This document shows positions 43,968 through 54,276 of a DNA stretch of 64,000 nucleotides, in pieces. The translations under genes were made by a program, and so were the position numbers. Under the pieces are notes generated by a model. The model saw only the letters and a list, made by a program, of their open reading frames with translations, was not told the DNA's origin and did not search any database. This DNA comes from an uncultured Paracoccaceae bacterium. Lineage in GTDB: Bacteria > Pseudomonadota > Alphaproteobacteria > Rhodobacterales > Rhodobacteraceae. Where the stretch lies: the NCBI GenBank assembly GCA_947495795.1, contig CANMAI010000011.1:62001-126000 (forward strand). The letters are read 5' to 3'. The stretch's first letter is position 1; the number at the start of each line of letters is the position of its first letter.

Positions 43968-46357
43968 AGCTGATCCTCCAGCAGCCAGTCTTCAAGCCCG
44001 TCTGCTGCGACAGACACTCTCAACGCCCTTTCCACAGCAATCCCACGCGCAAGGTCAGCCTCGTTTAGCGCGGTTGTTGAGGTTAATATCTCACCGGCCT
44101 GAAACCGATGCCGCCCGGCGATCATTTCGGCCAATCGATCCACTTCGCGGGGGTTCAGCGCGGTAAGGGCCAGTCGCAGGTGCGGGAGTAGATCCAGAAA
44201 GACATTCTCATCCAGATCGGAAAGGAAAGTATCTATTTTTTCCAGGACGGGCGTTACCTGCCAGAGAATGCCGGGAGCAGCATGCAGAATACCGCGCAAG
44301 ACGCCTATCCTCGCGTTTTCATTGAGCACAGCACCGGTAAAACGCCCCTCCAACGCGGTGATCAGATCCTGCTCGTCTCGCTGACCGGAGATTGTCAGAA
44401 CGGCCAGAATAGCGCCCAAGATTTCAGGAGGGGCGTCCATATCCACGACGCGGTTCATTGCGGCATCGAAAAGCTCGGCATCCAAATTCTTTCCCAAAGG
44501 TCCACGCAGCAATTCGTTGATTGTGCGGATAGCATCCAGACGCGGGGCGATCTCCTCATCCGGCGTATCGGCCAGAGTGTCGCAGAGAAACAGCAGCCGG
44601 GCGTAAGCCGCCTCAACTGTTGTGCTGATTTCGAGTGTGTCAGGAATTCCGAGCGGACCGCGCGAAGCCTTTATCTGTGTTAGTCTGGAAAGCGCACCCG
44701 CGACGTTTTGGAAGCTTCCGTGCTTCTGAATGTCGCCTCCGATTTCCAACACGAAGCCCTTCAGTTCAGCACCGAGACCCGCGAGGAGACCCCGAAAAAG
44801 CAGATCGATCAGACTTTCAATGTCGTTGGCGCTTCCTCTGTTTGCCATGCTCGTTCGCGTTCGAAGGATATGGCCGAGAGCTGCTGCAGGGAGCCTATCG
44901 CCAAGAGCGGACAATTCGATCAAGCGGCTTTCCACCTGCGGAGACCAGGAATAGCGCCATTCCTCAAACAGCAATTCTGTGCGCGCGTCGTTCAGATAAT
45001 CAGGCCCAACATCGCGCTCCGCAAATCGTGCTTCAAGGAGGCTCATCATGTGAAAATAGCGGCTCGCGGCCAGATGCGAAGGCTTGCGTCGGATATCCAG
45101 TTTGCGCCGTCTTTGCTGCCCATCACTCACGTCGATCCGGTGGCTGCGTGCGAGGGCGCGTGCATCCTCGACCAACGGTGGCGAGCCTGCCGAGGCCGGA
45201 ATATCACCCAATCGATTACCACACAGGTATTTAAGAAGGCGTTCCGTCCAGATCTCAGCAAAACCGGTCTCGCCTTTGACGAGTGCTGCCCGCACCCCGT
45301 CAATCAGGTCGTGTCGCGATGCTCCGGGGCGGCCGCGCATTCGGGCTAGTTCTTCCGCGACACGGAGAACTTCAACCTGCGCAGGTAGGCTGACCGCATG
45401 CCCCTCTGCCCGCATATGTGCTGTGAACCCTGCAACCATATCTTGAGCTGTTTCGCGCCACGGCATGAGGCCTTGACTGGTGTTCGCTCTCTTCCAGAGC
45501 GCGTCGTAATATCCGGGCTGAGGAAGACCGGCGGCATAGCCGTTCAGCGCATCCAATGCTCGGAACCCGTATCGGATCAGATAAGATCGGGTCTGGCCTT
45601 TCGGTTGGATTGGCGAAGGTGCCTTTTCCAGCCCGTCCAAGAGAGCGGGTGCATGAAAGCCACCAACGACTGCGACAACACCTCCGCCTTTCTCTAGCGC
45701 TGCGTGAAGGCATGCAACCATCTGCGTTTCGCGCGCGTCATCGCCTTGCTCCGAGATCCGTTCCTTGAGCGTTGCCGCGCGAATACCGGCACAATAAACG
45801 CCAACGTCGCCAAGAAATCCACGCCAGTCTTCCGAACCAAGCCGCGTTTCAAAGAGGTGATCCCACAGTTCGTAGCCGTCCCGGCAGCCTGTTGCATGCG
45901 CGAGTGCATTCACATAGTCGCCGCTATCGAAACTATGCTCATCAATTAGTGACGTGAGTTGATCAGGGTCGTTGAATGTCTGACGTGATTTTTGTTCGGA
46001 AGGCAGATCGATAAAGCGGATTTTTGCGCCAATATTTTCTGCTACCTGCATCGCGACAAATTCAGGTGAGTGGGCGCAAAAGGGGTAGTATGCGGCGGAA
46101 CGCGTCTCGCCTTCGTGCTCTACAAGCGAAACAATGGCGACGGGCGGCTTTGTGTCCGCATCGAGGACGAGCGGAATATGCGCCTCGAAGTCGATGGGAG
46201 CTTCTATCAGCACATGAGCAGGGCGTATCTCCTGAATGAGGGCGCGAACGGCCCAAGCGCAGGCGGGTGAATGATGGCGGATCGGCGCAATATAGAGGCC
46301 GCGCTTCGGTTGAAACAGAGTGTTCCGAACTGCGCCGAATGCTGCCTTATCTGTCAT
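43964..46357 (-). CDS. DUF5682 family protein of the MoxR-VWA cluster
   Basis: A 797-residue protein starting at ATG 46357, inside the end of the MoxR gene (11-base overlap). The N-terminal third carries the recognisable motifs IRHHSPACAW near 26-35, LIEAPIDFEAH near 49-59, YYPFCAHSPEFVAM near 90-103 and VVGGFHAP near 225. Such His/Glu-bearing motifs recall the EreA/ChaN/TraB-like hydrolase superfamily, so a metal-dependent enzyme is possible but unproved. The C-terminal half is helical and repeat-like. It corresponds to E. coli YehM by position and, as far as I can judge, by family. Confidence 0.8.
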   Translation of the reverse strand: MTDKAAFGAVRNTLFQPKRGLYIAPIRHHSPACAWAVRALIQEIRPAHVLIEAPIDFEAHIPLVLDADTKPPVAIVSLVEHEGETRSAAYYPFCAHSPEFVAMQVAENIGAKIRFIDLPSEQKSRQTFNDPDQLTSLIDEHSFDSGDYVNALAHATGCRDGYELWDHLFETRLGSEDWRGFLGDVGVYCAGIRAATLKERISEQGDDARETQMVACLHAALEKGGGVVAVVGGFHAPALLDGLEKAPSPIQPKGQTRSYLIRYGFRALDALNGYAAGLPQPGYYDALWKRANTSQGLMPWRETAQDMVAGFTAHMRAEGHAVSLPAQVEVLRVAEELARMRGRPGASRHDLIDGVRAALVKGETGFAEIWTERLLKYLCGNRLGDIPASAGSPPLVEDARALARSHRIDVSDGQQRRRKLDIRRKPSHLAASRYFHMMSLLEARFAERDVGPDYLNDARTELLFEEWRYSWSPQVESRLIELSALGDRLPAAALGHILRTRTSMANRGSANDIESLIDLLFRGLLAGLGAELKGFVLEIGGDIQKHGSFQNVAGALSRLTQIKASRGPLGIPDTLEISTTVEAAYARLLFLCDTLADTPDEEIAPRLDAIRTINELLRGPLGKNLDAELFDAAMNRVVDMDAPPEILGAILAVLTISGQRDEQDLITALEGRFTGAVLNENARIGVLRGILHAAPGILWQVTPVLEKIDTFLSDLDENVFLDLLPHLRLALTALNPREVDRLAEMIAGRHRFQAGEILTSTTALNEADLARGIAVERALRVSVAADGLEDWLLEDQL

Positions 46358-47441
46358 CCTGTCCTGCCTTGGCCGATTTGTGAAAATCTGCCCAGACCCT
46401 TGAGCCGCGTGATCTTGGCTTGGCGATGTGATCCACATAGGCCCGCAACTTGCGCGCATCTTCAGGATCATCCTTGAACGCTACCCCCCGCAATTGCCGG
46501 GCGATCTGCCCTCCAGTTACACCGCCGCCTTCGAGATATGCGGCCTCCAGCATGGCGGCATGGGTCACATTTACGGCCTCGGCGGTTGACATCACACTCT
46601 CCGGGATGGCCACAGCCGTACCTTCGGCTGTCTTGCCAGTTCTGAGGTCGCGGAAAACCGAAACTACTAGATCCAGTACATCGTCACCAAGATCCGGGCT
46701 GACCGGATGGTCTGACATGCGCTCTTCCACCTGCCTTCGCACCAGATCCTTCTCGAAGGCGGCATCCGCAATAGGCAGAACTGTCTCGAAGTTGAACCGG
46801 CGTTTCAGCGCGCTCGACATGTCATGGACACCGCGATCCCGCAGGTTGGCAGTGCCGATCACGTTAAAACCGGGCTTCGCGCGTGTTTCTTCGCCCGCAC
46901 CCAGCTCAGGGATGGAAATGGTTTTCTCGCTCATAAGGGAAATCAAGGCGTCCTGCACTTCGGGTGCGCAGCGGGTTAGCTCCTCAACGCGAACGATCTT
47001 GCCGTCGCGCATTGCACGAAGAACGGGGGAAGGTATCAGCGAACGCTCGCTTGGTCCCTCCGCCAGCAAGAGGGCGTAGTTCCAGCCGTAACGCAAGTGA
47101 TCTTCAATTACACCAGCCGACCCCTGAACAACCAGAGTGGATGAGTTCGATATTGCTGCTGAGAGCAACTCGGACAACAACGATTTTGCTGTGCCAGGCT
47201 CACCCACCAGCATCAATCCCTGATAGCCCATAAGCGATACGATGCAGCGGTCTACCAATGGGTCGTCGCCAAAGAATTTCTGCGATATGTCAAGTGTGCT
47301 GTCGCCCAGAATGAACCGACGCGCTGCGCGCGGTGAAAGGCTCCAGCCCTCGGGTTTCGGATCTACGTCGGCGGTCGCTAACCGATCCAGTTCATCTCGG
47401 TAGCGGGTTTCGGCCGGAGCCCTCTGAATGCGCTCTACCAT
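46347..47441 (-). CDS. MoxR-type AAA+ ATPase of the MoxR-VWA cluster
   Basis: A 364-residue AAA+ protein. Walker A is G80-EPGTAKS-87. The Walker B position reads KIVRVEELTR with E153-E154, where MoxR proteins usually have Asp-Glu. The sensor-1 region is NVIGTANLRDRG near 200, and the arginine-finger segment SSALKRRFNFE follows. MoxR ATPases form rings that remodel complexes together with VWA partners. ATG 47441 lies inside the end of the DUF4132 gene (7-base overlap). Corresponds to E. coli YehL. Confidence 0.9.
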   Translation of the reverse strand: MVERIQRAPAETRYRDELDRLATADVDPKPEGWSLSPRAARRFILGDSTLDISQKFFGDDPLVDRCIVSLMGYQGLMLVGEPGTAKSLLSELLSAAISNSSTLVVQGSAGVIEDHLRYGWNYALLLAEGPSERSLIPSPVLRAMRDGKIVRVEELTRCAPEVQDALISLMSEKTISIPELGAGEETRAKPGFNVIGTANLRDRGVHDMSSALKRRFNFETVLPIADAAFEKDLVRRQVEERMSDHPVSPDLGDDVLDLVVSVFRDLRTGKTAEGTAVAIPESVMSTAEAVNVTHAAMLEAAYLEGGGVTGGQIARQLRGVAFKDDPEDARKLRAYVDHIAKPRSRGSRVWADFHKSAKAGQDDR

Positions 47442-50400
47442 AGGCCCTTCTTTTTCCAATCGGGATCAAATGCCGCCTTGGCGGCCATTGTGTGATAATC
47501 GTTCCAGCACTCTGAAAGCAGGACGGCGGGAACCTCCGAAAGTTTCACACTGACACCGAGACGGCTCCCTTTCTGGAAAGAGAGCGAGGTTAGAGCTGCC
47601 GGGATGTTCTCCTCCGGCAGATAGCTGCCTGTGAACCCGACAACTGCCGTGAGCCCAGCACTACGGAAAGACTTGCGATACTCGTCGAAGGATCCTCCGT
47701 CCATTGTCTCCCCCCGCTCATAGCCTGCCCTTGTGGCAGCGCCCCTGAGTGTAAATGTGTCGGTTAGCCAGCCTTCACGATCCGCAATTTTGTCTGCGTC
47801 TGCCATATCGGATGGCAGAGTCTTCAGCGCGCGGCCGAATTGAGCGAAGAGTGGCTTGATCTCATAGTCCTGCAGATGCTGTTCCCATGCGTTGGCCGTA
47901 TCTGGCGGCAGCATTGCCCCATGCGTCAACCGAAGCTGTGCAAACTCTCTTGGGTCAACGGGTTCGTCTTGTGCGTCTGTATATTCTCCCTCCGCCGTTG
48001 GCCGGAACGTCGCCAGCGGCTGACCGTCCGCATCCAGCCCCTCCCAGACCACCCGCTCAGTCAGGCGACGCATAACGGGGTGATCGCGAAAATCGCGTTG
48101 CCATGCTTCATAGAGCCATGTTTTCTGCGCGCACAAACCCTCGTAGTACCGGGAGGTCTGCATCGAAATGACCTGCTTGAGCTCTTTCCTTGATGCGGAA
48201 AGTTGTTTCTTGGAAGCCTTGGTTGTGTCGTCGGTTCCACTCGATAGGGCTTTTACAACCTTGCCATCCGGGTTCGTGAGAACCAGCGTCAAATCCTCTG
48301 CAAGTGTAGCGCGATACATCTTCTCATCAGGCCCACAAGGCAGTTCCAATATGCCGTCATCATCCAAGCCGGCGCTCGGGATCGTGCGGTCGGATAATTC
48401 TTCCAACGTCCATTCCATCCGATCAGCGACTTTCTGGACGAGTTCACCGGCAAATGCCTGCACGCCCTTTTGCTTCAGTCTTGTTGCGGCGGAAATCAAA
48501 ACCTGCAGCGAAACCGGATCGCCCTTGGCCGCAAGGAGCTCTAACTGGGCCGAGGCTTGACTGTTCCGCGATCCGTGGTTTTTGAGATACGTGCGCACGC
48601 GGTCCGCCAGAATCTGAGGCGGTATGCGCGTGGCCAAACCCAACAAGCCTTTAGAGGCAGCCCCGGAGTTCAGGTAGTTGCTGAGAAACTCGCGCCTTAG
48701 CTGGTTGAAATGGTCTTCTTCTGTCCAATCCGCATACCACCGTGCCCATGCTTTAAGCCGCTGTTTGGCATTGGCCTTTGCGTGGGCGTTGGCTTCTTCA
48801 TCTGAAGGTTTGGCTGTGTCATAAGCCGTCCAGGCCTCAAAAAGCCATAGTGAGAAGGCGGCCGCATCATCTGGCTGCAACTGATCCAGCCAAATTTCAA
48901 AGAGGCTGTTTCCACCGGGCTGCTTGAGTTTGAAAGCCAGAAAAACCCACCAGCGTATAACATTGGCCGGAACAGCCTTGCCACCGGCAAATTTGAGCGC
49001 TGGCATATGATCCATGTTGAGCCAGTCAAGCTTGTCGAACCGCGCCTTCTTCAAGCCCGCCTCTGCTTCATTTATCAACGCCGCAGGTCCGACATAATCA
49101 TCCAGCGACACGTCGAGCAATTTCAGCGCAGTAAGGATGGCAGCGCGCGCAATCTCGGATTTTTCCTTCTTCAGGCGCTTTTTCATTGCATCAATGGCAT
49201 CTTTGTCCCGGCGCTCGCTGATCCATTCCGCCGCTCCAGCTCGGATGGCCTGTCGCGTATCGTCCAGTAGGCTGATCAGCTGCCCTGAGACTTCCGGTAC
49301 ATCCTCAAGAAGTGCACGTGCTTCGGCCCGCCCTGCTTTTGCCGTTCCGGTAGCGGCTTCCAGGAGCGGGCCGAAGTAGCGGCTTGGCGTCTTGGGTAGT
49401 ACAGCAATGTAGCAGATAGCCGCGACGCGGCTGACCGGCTCCTGTGTGACAGGGCGCAAGCCCATTGCTTCGTCTACGATATCGAGGTTGGCGGCGATGT
49501 AGGGCCAGATCGTTGACTTTGGAAAGGTTTCAGGTGGAATGAAGTTGTATGCTTCTTCTGGAAGCAATACGCGCATGAAATCCCCCTTTTTCATGCTGCG
49601 TTGAGTCCGATTCCGCCACCCACCGAACGTGAATTTGATCCCGATGTCACAGCCGAGAGCTTCAAGCGCCCGAAGATCCGCTGTTTCAGAGGACAGGTAT
49701 TCGGCAAGCGCCTCTTGGGTTGGTGTATTGACGTAGGAACTCAAAACGCCGGAGAGAGCATATTCCGCTGCCATCGAGATGGCCAGTTTCTGATCCAGTG
49801 GCACCTCTTTCAATGCCTTGCGCGTTAAATCCGCCATCTGGAAGTTCAGCAGGTGGGTGATATTGCGTTCTTTCTGGATGCCCGCACCGCCGGAAAGAAG
49901 TCTAATCGCTGCTTTTGCCAGTTTGGGCTGAAATTTTGGTGCCTGATAAGCATTCTTGCGTGTCTTGCGCCGTTCAGCATTCTCGGCCTCTATGCGCTTG
50001 TTTGCGTTCATTATGAACGCATTCAGTTCGGCTTCCAACGCTGGCCCAAAAGATACCGGCTCAACCCTATCGATAGGATTGAAGGGAGGAACTTCAACGC
50101 GGGTACCGTCAAGGGCAATGTAGCCGCTTTCATCGTCTTCGGTTCCTGTCTTGCTAACTATTTCTGCTGTAGAGCGCGCGTTTTCGATATCTGCGATAAT
50201 CCGAGCCGTTTTCTCCGTTTTGAGATGTGTGCTGAGGATCTCATCCGTTTCCGCTGTCCGCATCGAAGCCAAAAGTCTGACCATACCCGCACGCAAGTTA
50301 ACATTGCCGGTTGCCAAGTTAGCTTTTGCCAGTGGTATAACTTTTTCTTCCGGCAGGGATTTCAAGATCGCGAATGCCGCCTCGCGTACCGTCTTAGCGC

Positions 50401-51142
50401 TCTCTCCGGCTTGCGCGACCAACAGTTCGATAAACGGTGACTGCCCGGCAAACTTCCAAGTATTCAAATCCTTGAGAAGAGCTGCGCGACCATTGGCTTG
50501 TAGACGCTCGGCGGCTTCAACGACGTTTGCAGGCTTTTGGTTCGCCAGATCGCTGAGATCGATACGTTTGCGAAGGGCCTTCAGCGTCACTCTTCCATAC
50601 GTACCTGTGTCCCAATAGAAGATGTCAAAGATATCGGTCGCTGTTGCGTCCAGCTCTTCGGCGAGCTTTGTCAAATGGTCCGGCGTAAGCCCAAGTTTGG
50701 GCTTCTTTTCGTTATCCGCCCTTCCGAAGCCATAGCTCTCGTTCGCAATGGATGCCTCAAAGAGAAGAATGCGCAGTGATAAAGGCGCTTTCTCTGATCC
50801 AGCTAGACCGTCGGGCGGTGTTCTGGTTGCTGCAGCCTCCAAAACACGCGCATACCGCGCCAGCTGGGAAAGGTCGTAAGGATCTACGCTTAGAAACCGG
50901 GCGGAACGCTCCGTCTCCGCAACTGCTGTGCTGTTTCGGTATCGATTGGCAATCCCCAGTTTTTCGCCTCCACCAAGTGTATGCAAACTGGAAAGAACCA
51001 TCTCACTGTGACCTGTGAGGACGTATTCGGCGGCGTCAGTTCCAATGCCGCTCCTCACCTCGTTCAGCCTGCCAAGATCCAGTTGCACAGATGTTCGGCG
51101 TGGATCCAGTGTGCCCAGCACCCTCCTGACCAAATTGCGCAT
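47435..51142 (-). CDS. DUF4132 / HEAT-like giant protein of the MoxR-VWA cluster
   Basis: A 1235-residue protein, the first gene of the five-gene operon. The centre is alpha-helical with HEAT-like repeats (for example RAEARALLEDVPEVSGQL, then IRAGAAEWI near 645). The last 400 residues contain the DUF4132-type part, with LSDRTIPSAGLDDDGILEL, RDFRDHPVMRRLTERVVWEG and ESCWNDYHTM-like LSECWNDYHTM near the end. DUF4132 proteins in E. coli include YehI/MolR; no WGR domain was recognised at the N-terminus here. ATG 51142 is taken; a TTG 24 bases upstream is also possible. A large scaffold or sensor role is inferred. Confidence 0.82.
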   Translation of the reverse strand: MRNLVRRVLGTLDPRRTSVQLDLGRLNEVRSGIGTDAAEYVLTGHSEMVLSSLHTLGGGEKLGIANRYRNSTAVAETERSARFLSVDPYDLSQLARYARVLEAAATRTPPDGLAGSEKAPLSLRILLFEASIANESYGFGRADNEKKPKLGLTPDHLTKLAEELDATATDIFDIFYWDTGTYGRVTLKALRKRIDLSDLANQKPANVVEAAERLQANGRAALLKDLNTWKFAGQSPFIELLVAQAGESAKTVREAAFAILKSLPEEKVIPLAKANLATGNVNLRAGMVRLLASMRTAETDEILSTHLKTEKTARIIADIENARSTAEIVSKTGTEDDESGYIALDGTRVEVPPFNPIDRVEPVSFGPALEAELNAFIMNANKRIEAENAERRKTRKNAYQAPKFQPKLAKAAIRLLSGGAGIQKERNITHLLNFQMADLTRKALKEVPLDQKLAISMAAEYALSGVLSSYVNTPTQEALAEYLSSETADLRALEALGCDIGIKFTFGGWRNRTQRSMKKGDFMRVLLPEEAYNFIPPETFPKSTIWPYIAANLDIVDEAMGLRPVTQEPVSRVAAICYIAVLPKTPSRYFGPLLEAATGTAKAGRAEARALLEDVPEVSGQLISLLDDTRQAIRAGAAEWISERRDKDAIDAMKKRLKKEKSEIARAAILTALKLLDVSLDDYVGPAALINEAEAGLKKARFDKLDWLNMDHMPALKFAGGKAVPANVIRWWVFLAFKLKQPGGNSLFEIWLDQLQPDDAAAFSLWLFEAWTAYDTAKPSDEEANAHAKANAKQRLKAWARWYADWTEEDHFNQLRREFLSNYLNSGAASKGLLGLATRIPPQILADRVRTYLKNHGSRNSQASAQLELLAAKGDPVSLQVLISAATRLKQKGVQAFAGELVQKVADRMEWTLEELSDRTIPSAGLDDDGILELPCGPDEKMYRATLAEDLTLVLTNPDGKVVKALSSGTDDTTKASKKQLSASRKELKQVISMQTSRYYEGLCAQKTWLYEAWQRDFRDHPVMRRLTERVVWEGLDADGQPLATFRPTAEGEYTDAQDEPVDPREFAQLRLTHGAMLPPDTANAWEQHLQDYEIKPLFAQFGRALKTLPSDMADADKIADREGWLTDTFTLRGAATRAGYERGETMDGGSFDEYRKSFRSAGLTAVVGFTGSYLPEENIPAALTSLSFQKGSRLGVSVKLSEVPAVLLSECWNDYHTMAAKAAFDPDWKKKGLW

Positions 51143-51445
51143 TTCCAAAATCCCACACCCACTCAATGCCTCAAGTTTCGTATTAGACTGAATTGCGCCG
51201 ATTTCATGAATTTTCTTTAGGATTCTCCAGTCTAAAACATAGGATGGACAGATCTTTGCTCCCGCTGAGCCGCTTCAACGGCAGCTTTTGACATCTGTTC
51301 AGATTTCCTGCTGCGAACGGATGTGATCAAGTTCTTCTAAACCCGGCTTTGATTGGCAGGACTGATAAAGAGGGCGGAACTGGTGATCACTCGCGCGAAG
51401 GCAGCGTAGTTCTAGTGCTACGTCCTTGATGCCAACAGTATTGGA
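51143..51445 (-). promoter_or_regulatory. Leader and promoter region of the five-gene operon
   Basis: About 300 bases without a gene. TTAGACTG at 51183-51190 and CAGTCTAA at 51228-51235 are perfect inverted repeats separated by 37 AT-rich bases, 41 bases upstream of the DUF4132 start. This is a good place for a pair of operator half-sites or a 5' RNA hairpin. I see no sigma-factor consensus clear enough to name. Confidence 0.45.
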
Positions 51446-51469
51446 GCGGGTACCTGTTATGGCACCCGC
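51446..51469 (-). terminator. Hairpin after the chemoreceptor gene
   Basis: On the minus strand GCGGGTGCC, loop ATAACA, GGTACCCGC forms a 9-bp stem with one G-T pair, starting four bases after the chemoreceptor stop. No T-run follows, so it may end transcription only partly. Confidence 0.5.
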
Positions 51470-51473
51470 AGTT

Positions 51474-54218
51474 TCAGGCCGCGTCAATTCTCCCGGCATT
51501 TCCCGAACTGGCTTTGCGGGATGAGACCTTGAAGGATGATACAAGCTTCTCAAGGCCTTGAATTTGATCCAACAGATCTTTCACGTGGCTGGTAGACATC
51601 TCTGCTTGTTGCGCATTCTCTTGTGTAGACTGATCCATAGTGCGGATAGCGACGTTTACCTCGCTGATGCTTGCGGCCTGTTCTCGGCCGGATTGAGCCA
51701 CGCTGAGTAAAACATCGACCACCGGTGCTACCGATGTTTCTATCTCTGTGAGAGCTGCGCGGGTAGCCTCCACGCTTGCAACTCCGGACTTCACGCTTTG
51801 CGCGCTTCTGGTCACGAGAGAGCCGATTTCCCCAGCAGCGTCGGAAGACCTTTGGGCAAGTGTGCGAACTTCGGAGGCCACGACGGCAAAACCCTTGCCT
51901 GCATCGCCCGCACGTGCTGCCTCCACGGCAGCGTTAAGGGCCAGAAGATTTGTCTGGAAGGCGATGGCCTCGATTACGCCGTTGATCTCTGTGATCTTGT
52001 CCGAGATTTTGGCAATATCCTCTACATTCCTGACGGCTTCTTCCGCGGCTGCCCTGCCATCCTGGGTTTTGCTGGCAACCAGTGTGGAGCGCTTTTCGGC
52101 TTCCGTCAGCATTTTCGAGTTTGCGTTTACACCCTCGGCCATAACCTCCATCGAGGCGGTGGTTTCTTGAATGGACGCGGCCTGGTTTTCTGCACGCTTT
52201 GCCAGCGTGTTCGCACCGTCCGACACTTGGCGAACCCGCTCTCCCGAAATGCGGGCAGCACTCCGAATACCTTCTATCATGTCCGTAAGCTTGTGCGACG
52301 TATGGTTCACATCGTCACTGAGCTGAGCGAAGACGCCCTCAAAATCTGAAGACATCCGGTGTGTAAGGTCCGCGTTGGAAATGGCCTGCAGCGCGTTCCG
52401 CGTCTCATTGAGGCCCCTCTCGGTTGCTGACAGCAGTCCGTTCACATTTCTTGCGAGGCTGGCGATCTCAGGATCAACGAATTCGTGCTCTACTCTGTGC
52501 GAGAAATTGCCTCGCGAGCCTGCGCCAACCACCGTGCCGATCTCCTCGGACAGTAGATTGAGCATATCACGCTGAGCCTGTTTCGCGGCTTCATCCTGTG
52601 CAGCGCTGTCGGCTCGGAGTTGTTCCATTTTCAGGGCATTCTCCCGAAATACCGAGAGGGCATTGGCCATTCGCCCTATCTCTCCAGCCTGACCATCAAG
52701 GCCCTCAATCAGCGCCATATCACCGCCGGACAATCGTTCAGTTGTCTGGCAAAGCTTGTTGAGAGGGCTGACAACCGTACGGCTGATCAGATACTTGGTA
52801 AGCAGAAAGACCACTGCGCTAACTGCAGCAATAATCATTGTAGCCATCCGAGCTCTTGAAACTTCACCTGTCAGAGCGGTTCCAGAGGCAGCGATCCTGT
52901 CAAGAGAGATGATGCCCAAGGAACCTGCCATATCGGCTATTTCGGTTACACTTTGCACGGCAAGAGAAGAGGCACGGCCTGCCTCATCCTGCGCATTCAA
53001 TTCGGCGAGCCGGAGAGATGCTATGCCCGTTTCGGGGGCGATAATCTCCAGAACACGTTCAATCTCATCTTTGATTACGCTGCTCCCGTCACTCATCCCT
53101 TTGCGAACAACGTTTCCGCCGGCTGTGAGACGCTCCTGCAGTGTTGCCAATTGAGCGGGATTCTCTGCACTCACACTGGAGAGTGCGATACCCATGAGAT
53201 CCTTCAGTGCGACCTGCAACGACAAAAGGTTTTGAATGCCGCTCACTTGATCATCCATAAGACCCTGAATCGTCTTGGAGTTCGTTTCGAGGGCTGTTTC
53301 ACTATCGATCATCAGCTCGAAAGACATATCGTCGATCAGGCCAGAGAGCGCTGCATCGGCCGTTTGCCTGGCTGAAAGACTTTCGGAGATGCCGGACGAT
53401 GAATTCCGTGGGGGGGACAGGAGGCCGTTGGCAAAGAATGAGGCTGCGCCGGATATGCTTTTCATAGTTTCTTCTGGAAGGTCAAATGCCTCCAGCTCAG
53501 AAGTCAGACGGTCCAATCGTTGTGTGGCGGCGACCCCTAGATCAGTGAAAATCGGTGAAAGGCTTGGATCCCGTGTTTGAAGAATTGCTATGTATATACC
53601 GGAAATCAGATTCATTTCAGCTCGGATCTGCTGCGCGATGATCGATTTTTGAAAGTCCACTTCCACGAGATGATTAACAGTGCGTCCGACTGAGACAATT
53701 GCTTCCTCTCCTCCCAGAACGACCTGAAAATAGGCGTCATCCACAAGCTCCGTAAGATTTTTGGAGAGGACAACGTCAATGTTTTCCAACTGTTTCACTG
53801 TCGCGGTGATGCGTTGAGTATTGTCGAACTCGGCTTCTCTGGCTCTGCGCAAAGATATCAGATTTTGCTCGGTTGCGTCCATTGTGCGCGCCAACTCTGC
53901 GCTGACTGCCTCTTCGGCCAAGCCTATATTAGTTCTGATCGTCTTGATACTGGACCGGAGATCAGCTTCTGTGCGGCTCACATCTTCCGATGTACGAGCG
54001 GTTACGATCTGATTTAGCAGTTCTGTGAGTTTGGATGCAGAAATGATTAGCCTTGTTGCATTCTGAATCTCCGGAACACGCGCTTCGGTAACCTCCTCGA
54101 CCTGAGCTGCCACGTTACTGAATACCACCAGGCCCACGCCAGCGGTCGCGGCTGTCAACAAACCCATTGAAACCAGAGCAAATGTTACCTTGCTCCCGAT
54201 CCCTGCAAAAATCGTCAT
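51474..54218 (-). CDS. Methyl-accepting chemotaxis protein
   Basis: A 914-residue transmembrane chemoreceptor. TM1 spans about 10-32, a long helical periplasmic region follows to about 455, and TM2 is at about 457-477 ([21 protein letters not shown] broken over its ends). HAMP domains lie at about 478-530 and again near 585-640. The signalling domain follows, with the highly conserved tip [19 protein letters not shown] near 762. The periplasmic part is helical-bundle-like and unusually long. It is encoded 58 bases after a periplasmic binding protein, which may deliver the ligand. No che genes are in the window. Confidence 0.93.
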   Translation of the reverse strand: MTIFAGIGSKVTFALVSMGLLTAATAGVGLVVFSNVAAQVEEVTEARVPEIQNATRLIISASKLTELLNQIVTARTSEDVSRTEADLRSSIKTIRTNIGLAEEAVSAELARTMDATEQNLISLRRAREAEFDNTQRITATVKQLENIDVVLSKNLTELVDDAYFQVVLGGEEAIVSVGRTVNHLVEVDFQKSIIAQQIRAEMNLISGIYIAILQTRDPSLSPIFTDLGVAATQRLDRLTSELEAFDLPEETMKSISGAASFFANGLLSPPRNSSSGISESLSARQTADAALSGLIDDMSFELMIDSETALETNSKTIQGLMDDQVSGIQNLLSLQVALKDLMGIALSSVSAENPAQLATLQERLTAGGNVVRKGMSDGSSVIKDEIERVLEIIAPETGIASLRLAELNAQDEAGRASSLAVQSVTEIADMAGSLGIISLDRIAASGTALTGEVSRARMATMIIAAVSAVVFLLTKYLISRTVVSPLNKLCQTTERLSGGDMALIEGLDGQAGEIGRMANALSVFRENALKMEQLRADSAAQDEAAKQAQRDMLNLLSEEIGTVVGAGSRGNFSHRVEHEFVDPEIASLARNVNGLLSATERGLNETRNALQAISNADLTHRMSSDFEGVFAQLSDDVNHTSHKLTDMIEGIRSAARISGERVRQVSDGANTLAKRAENQAASIQETTASMEVMAEGVNANSKMLTEAEKRSTLVASKTQDGRAAAEEAVRNVEDIAKISDKITEINGVIEAIAFQTNLLALNAAVEAARAGDAGKGFAVVASEVRTLAQRSSDAAGEIGSLVTRSAQSVKSGVASVEATRAALTEIETSVAPVVDVLLSVAQSGREQAASISEVNVAIRTMDQSTQENAQQAEMSTSHVKDLLDQIQGLEKLVSSFKVSSRKASSGNAGRIDAA

Positions 54219-54276
54219 CCCGCTATTCCTTTAGATGTGGATGACCGACCCGGATTGGCGGGCCGGTCGATAGTGT

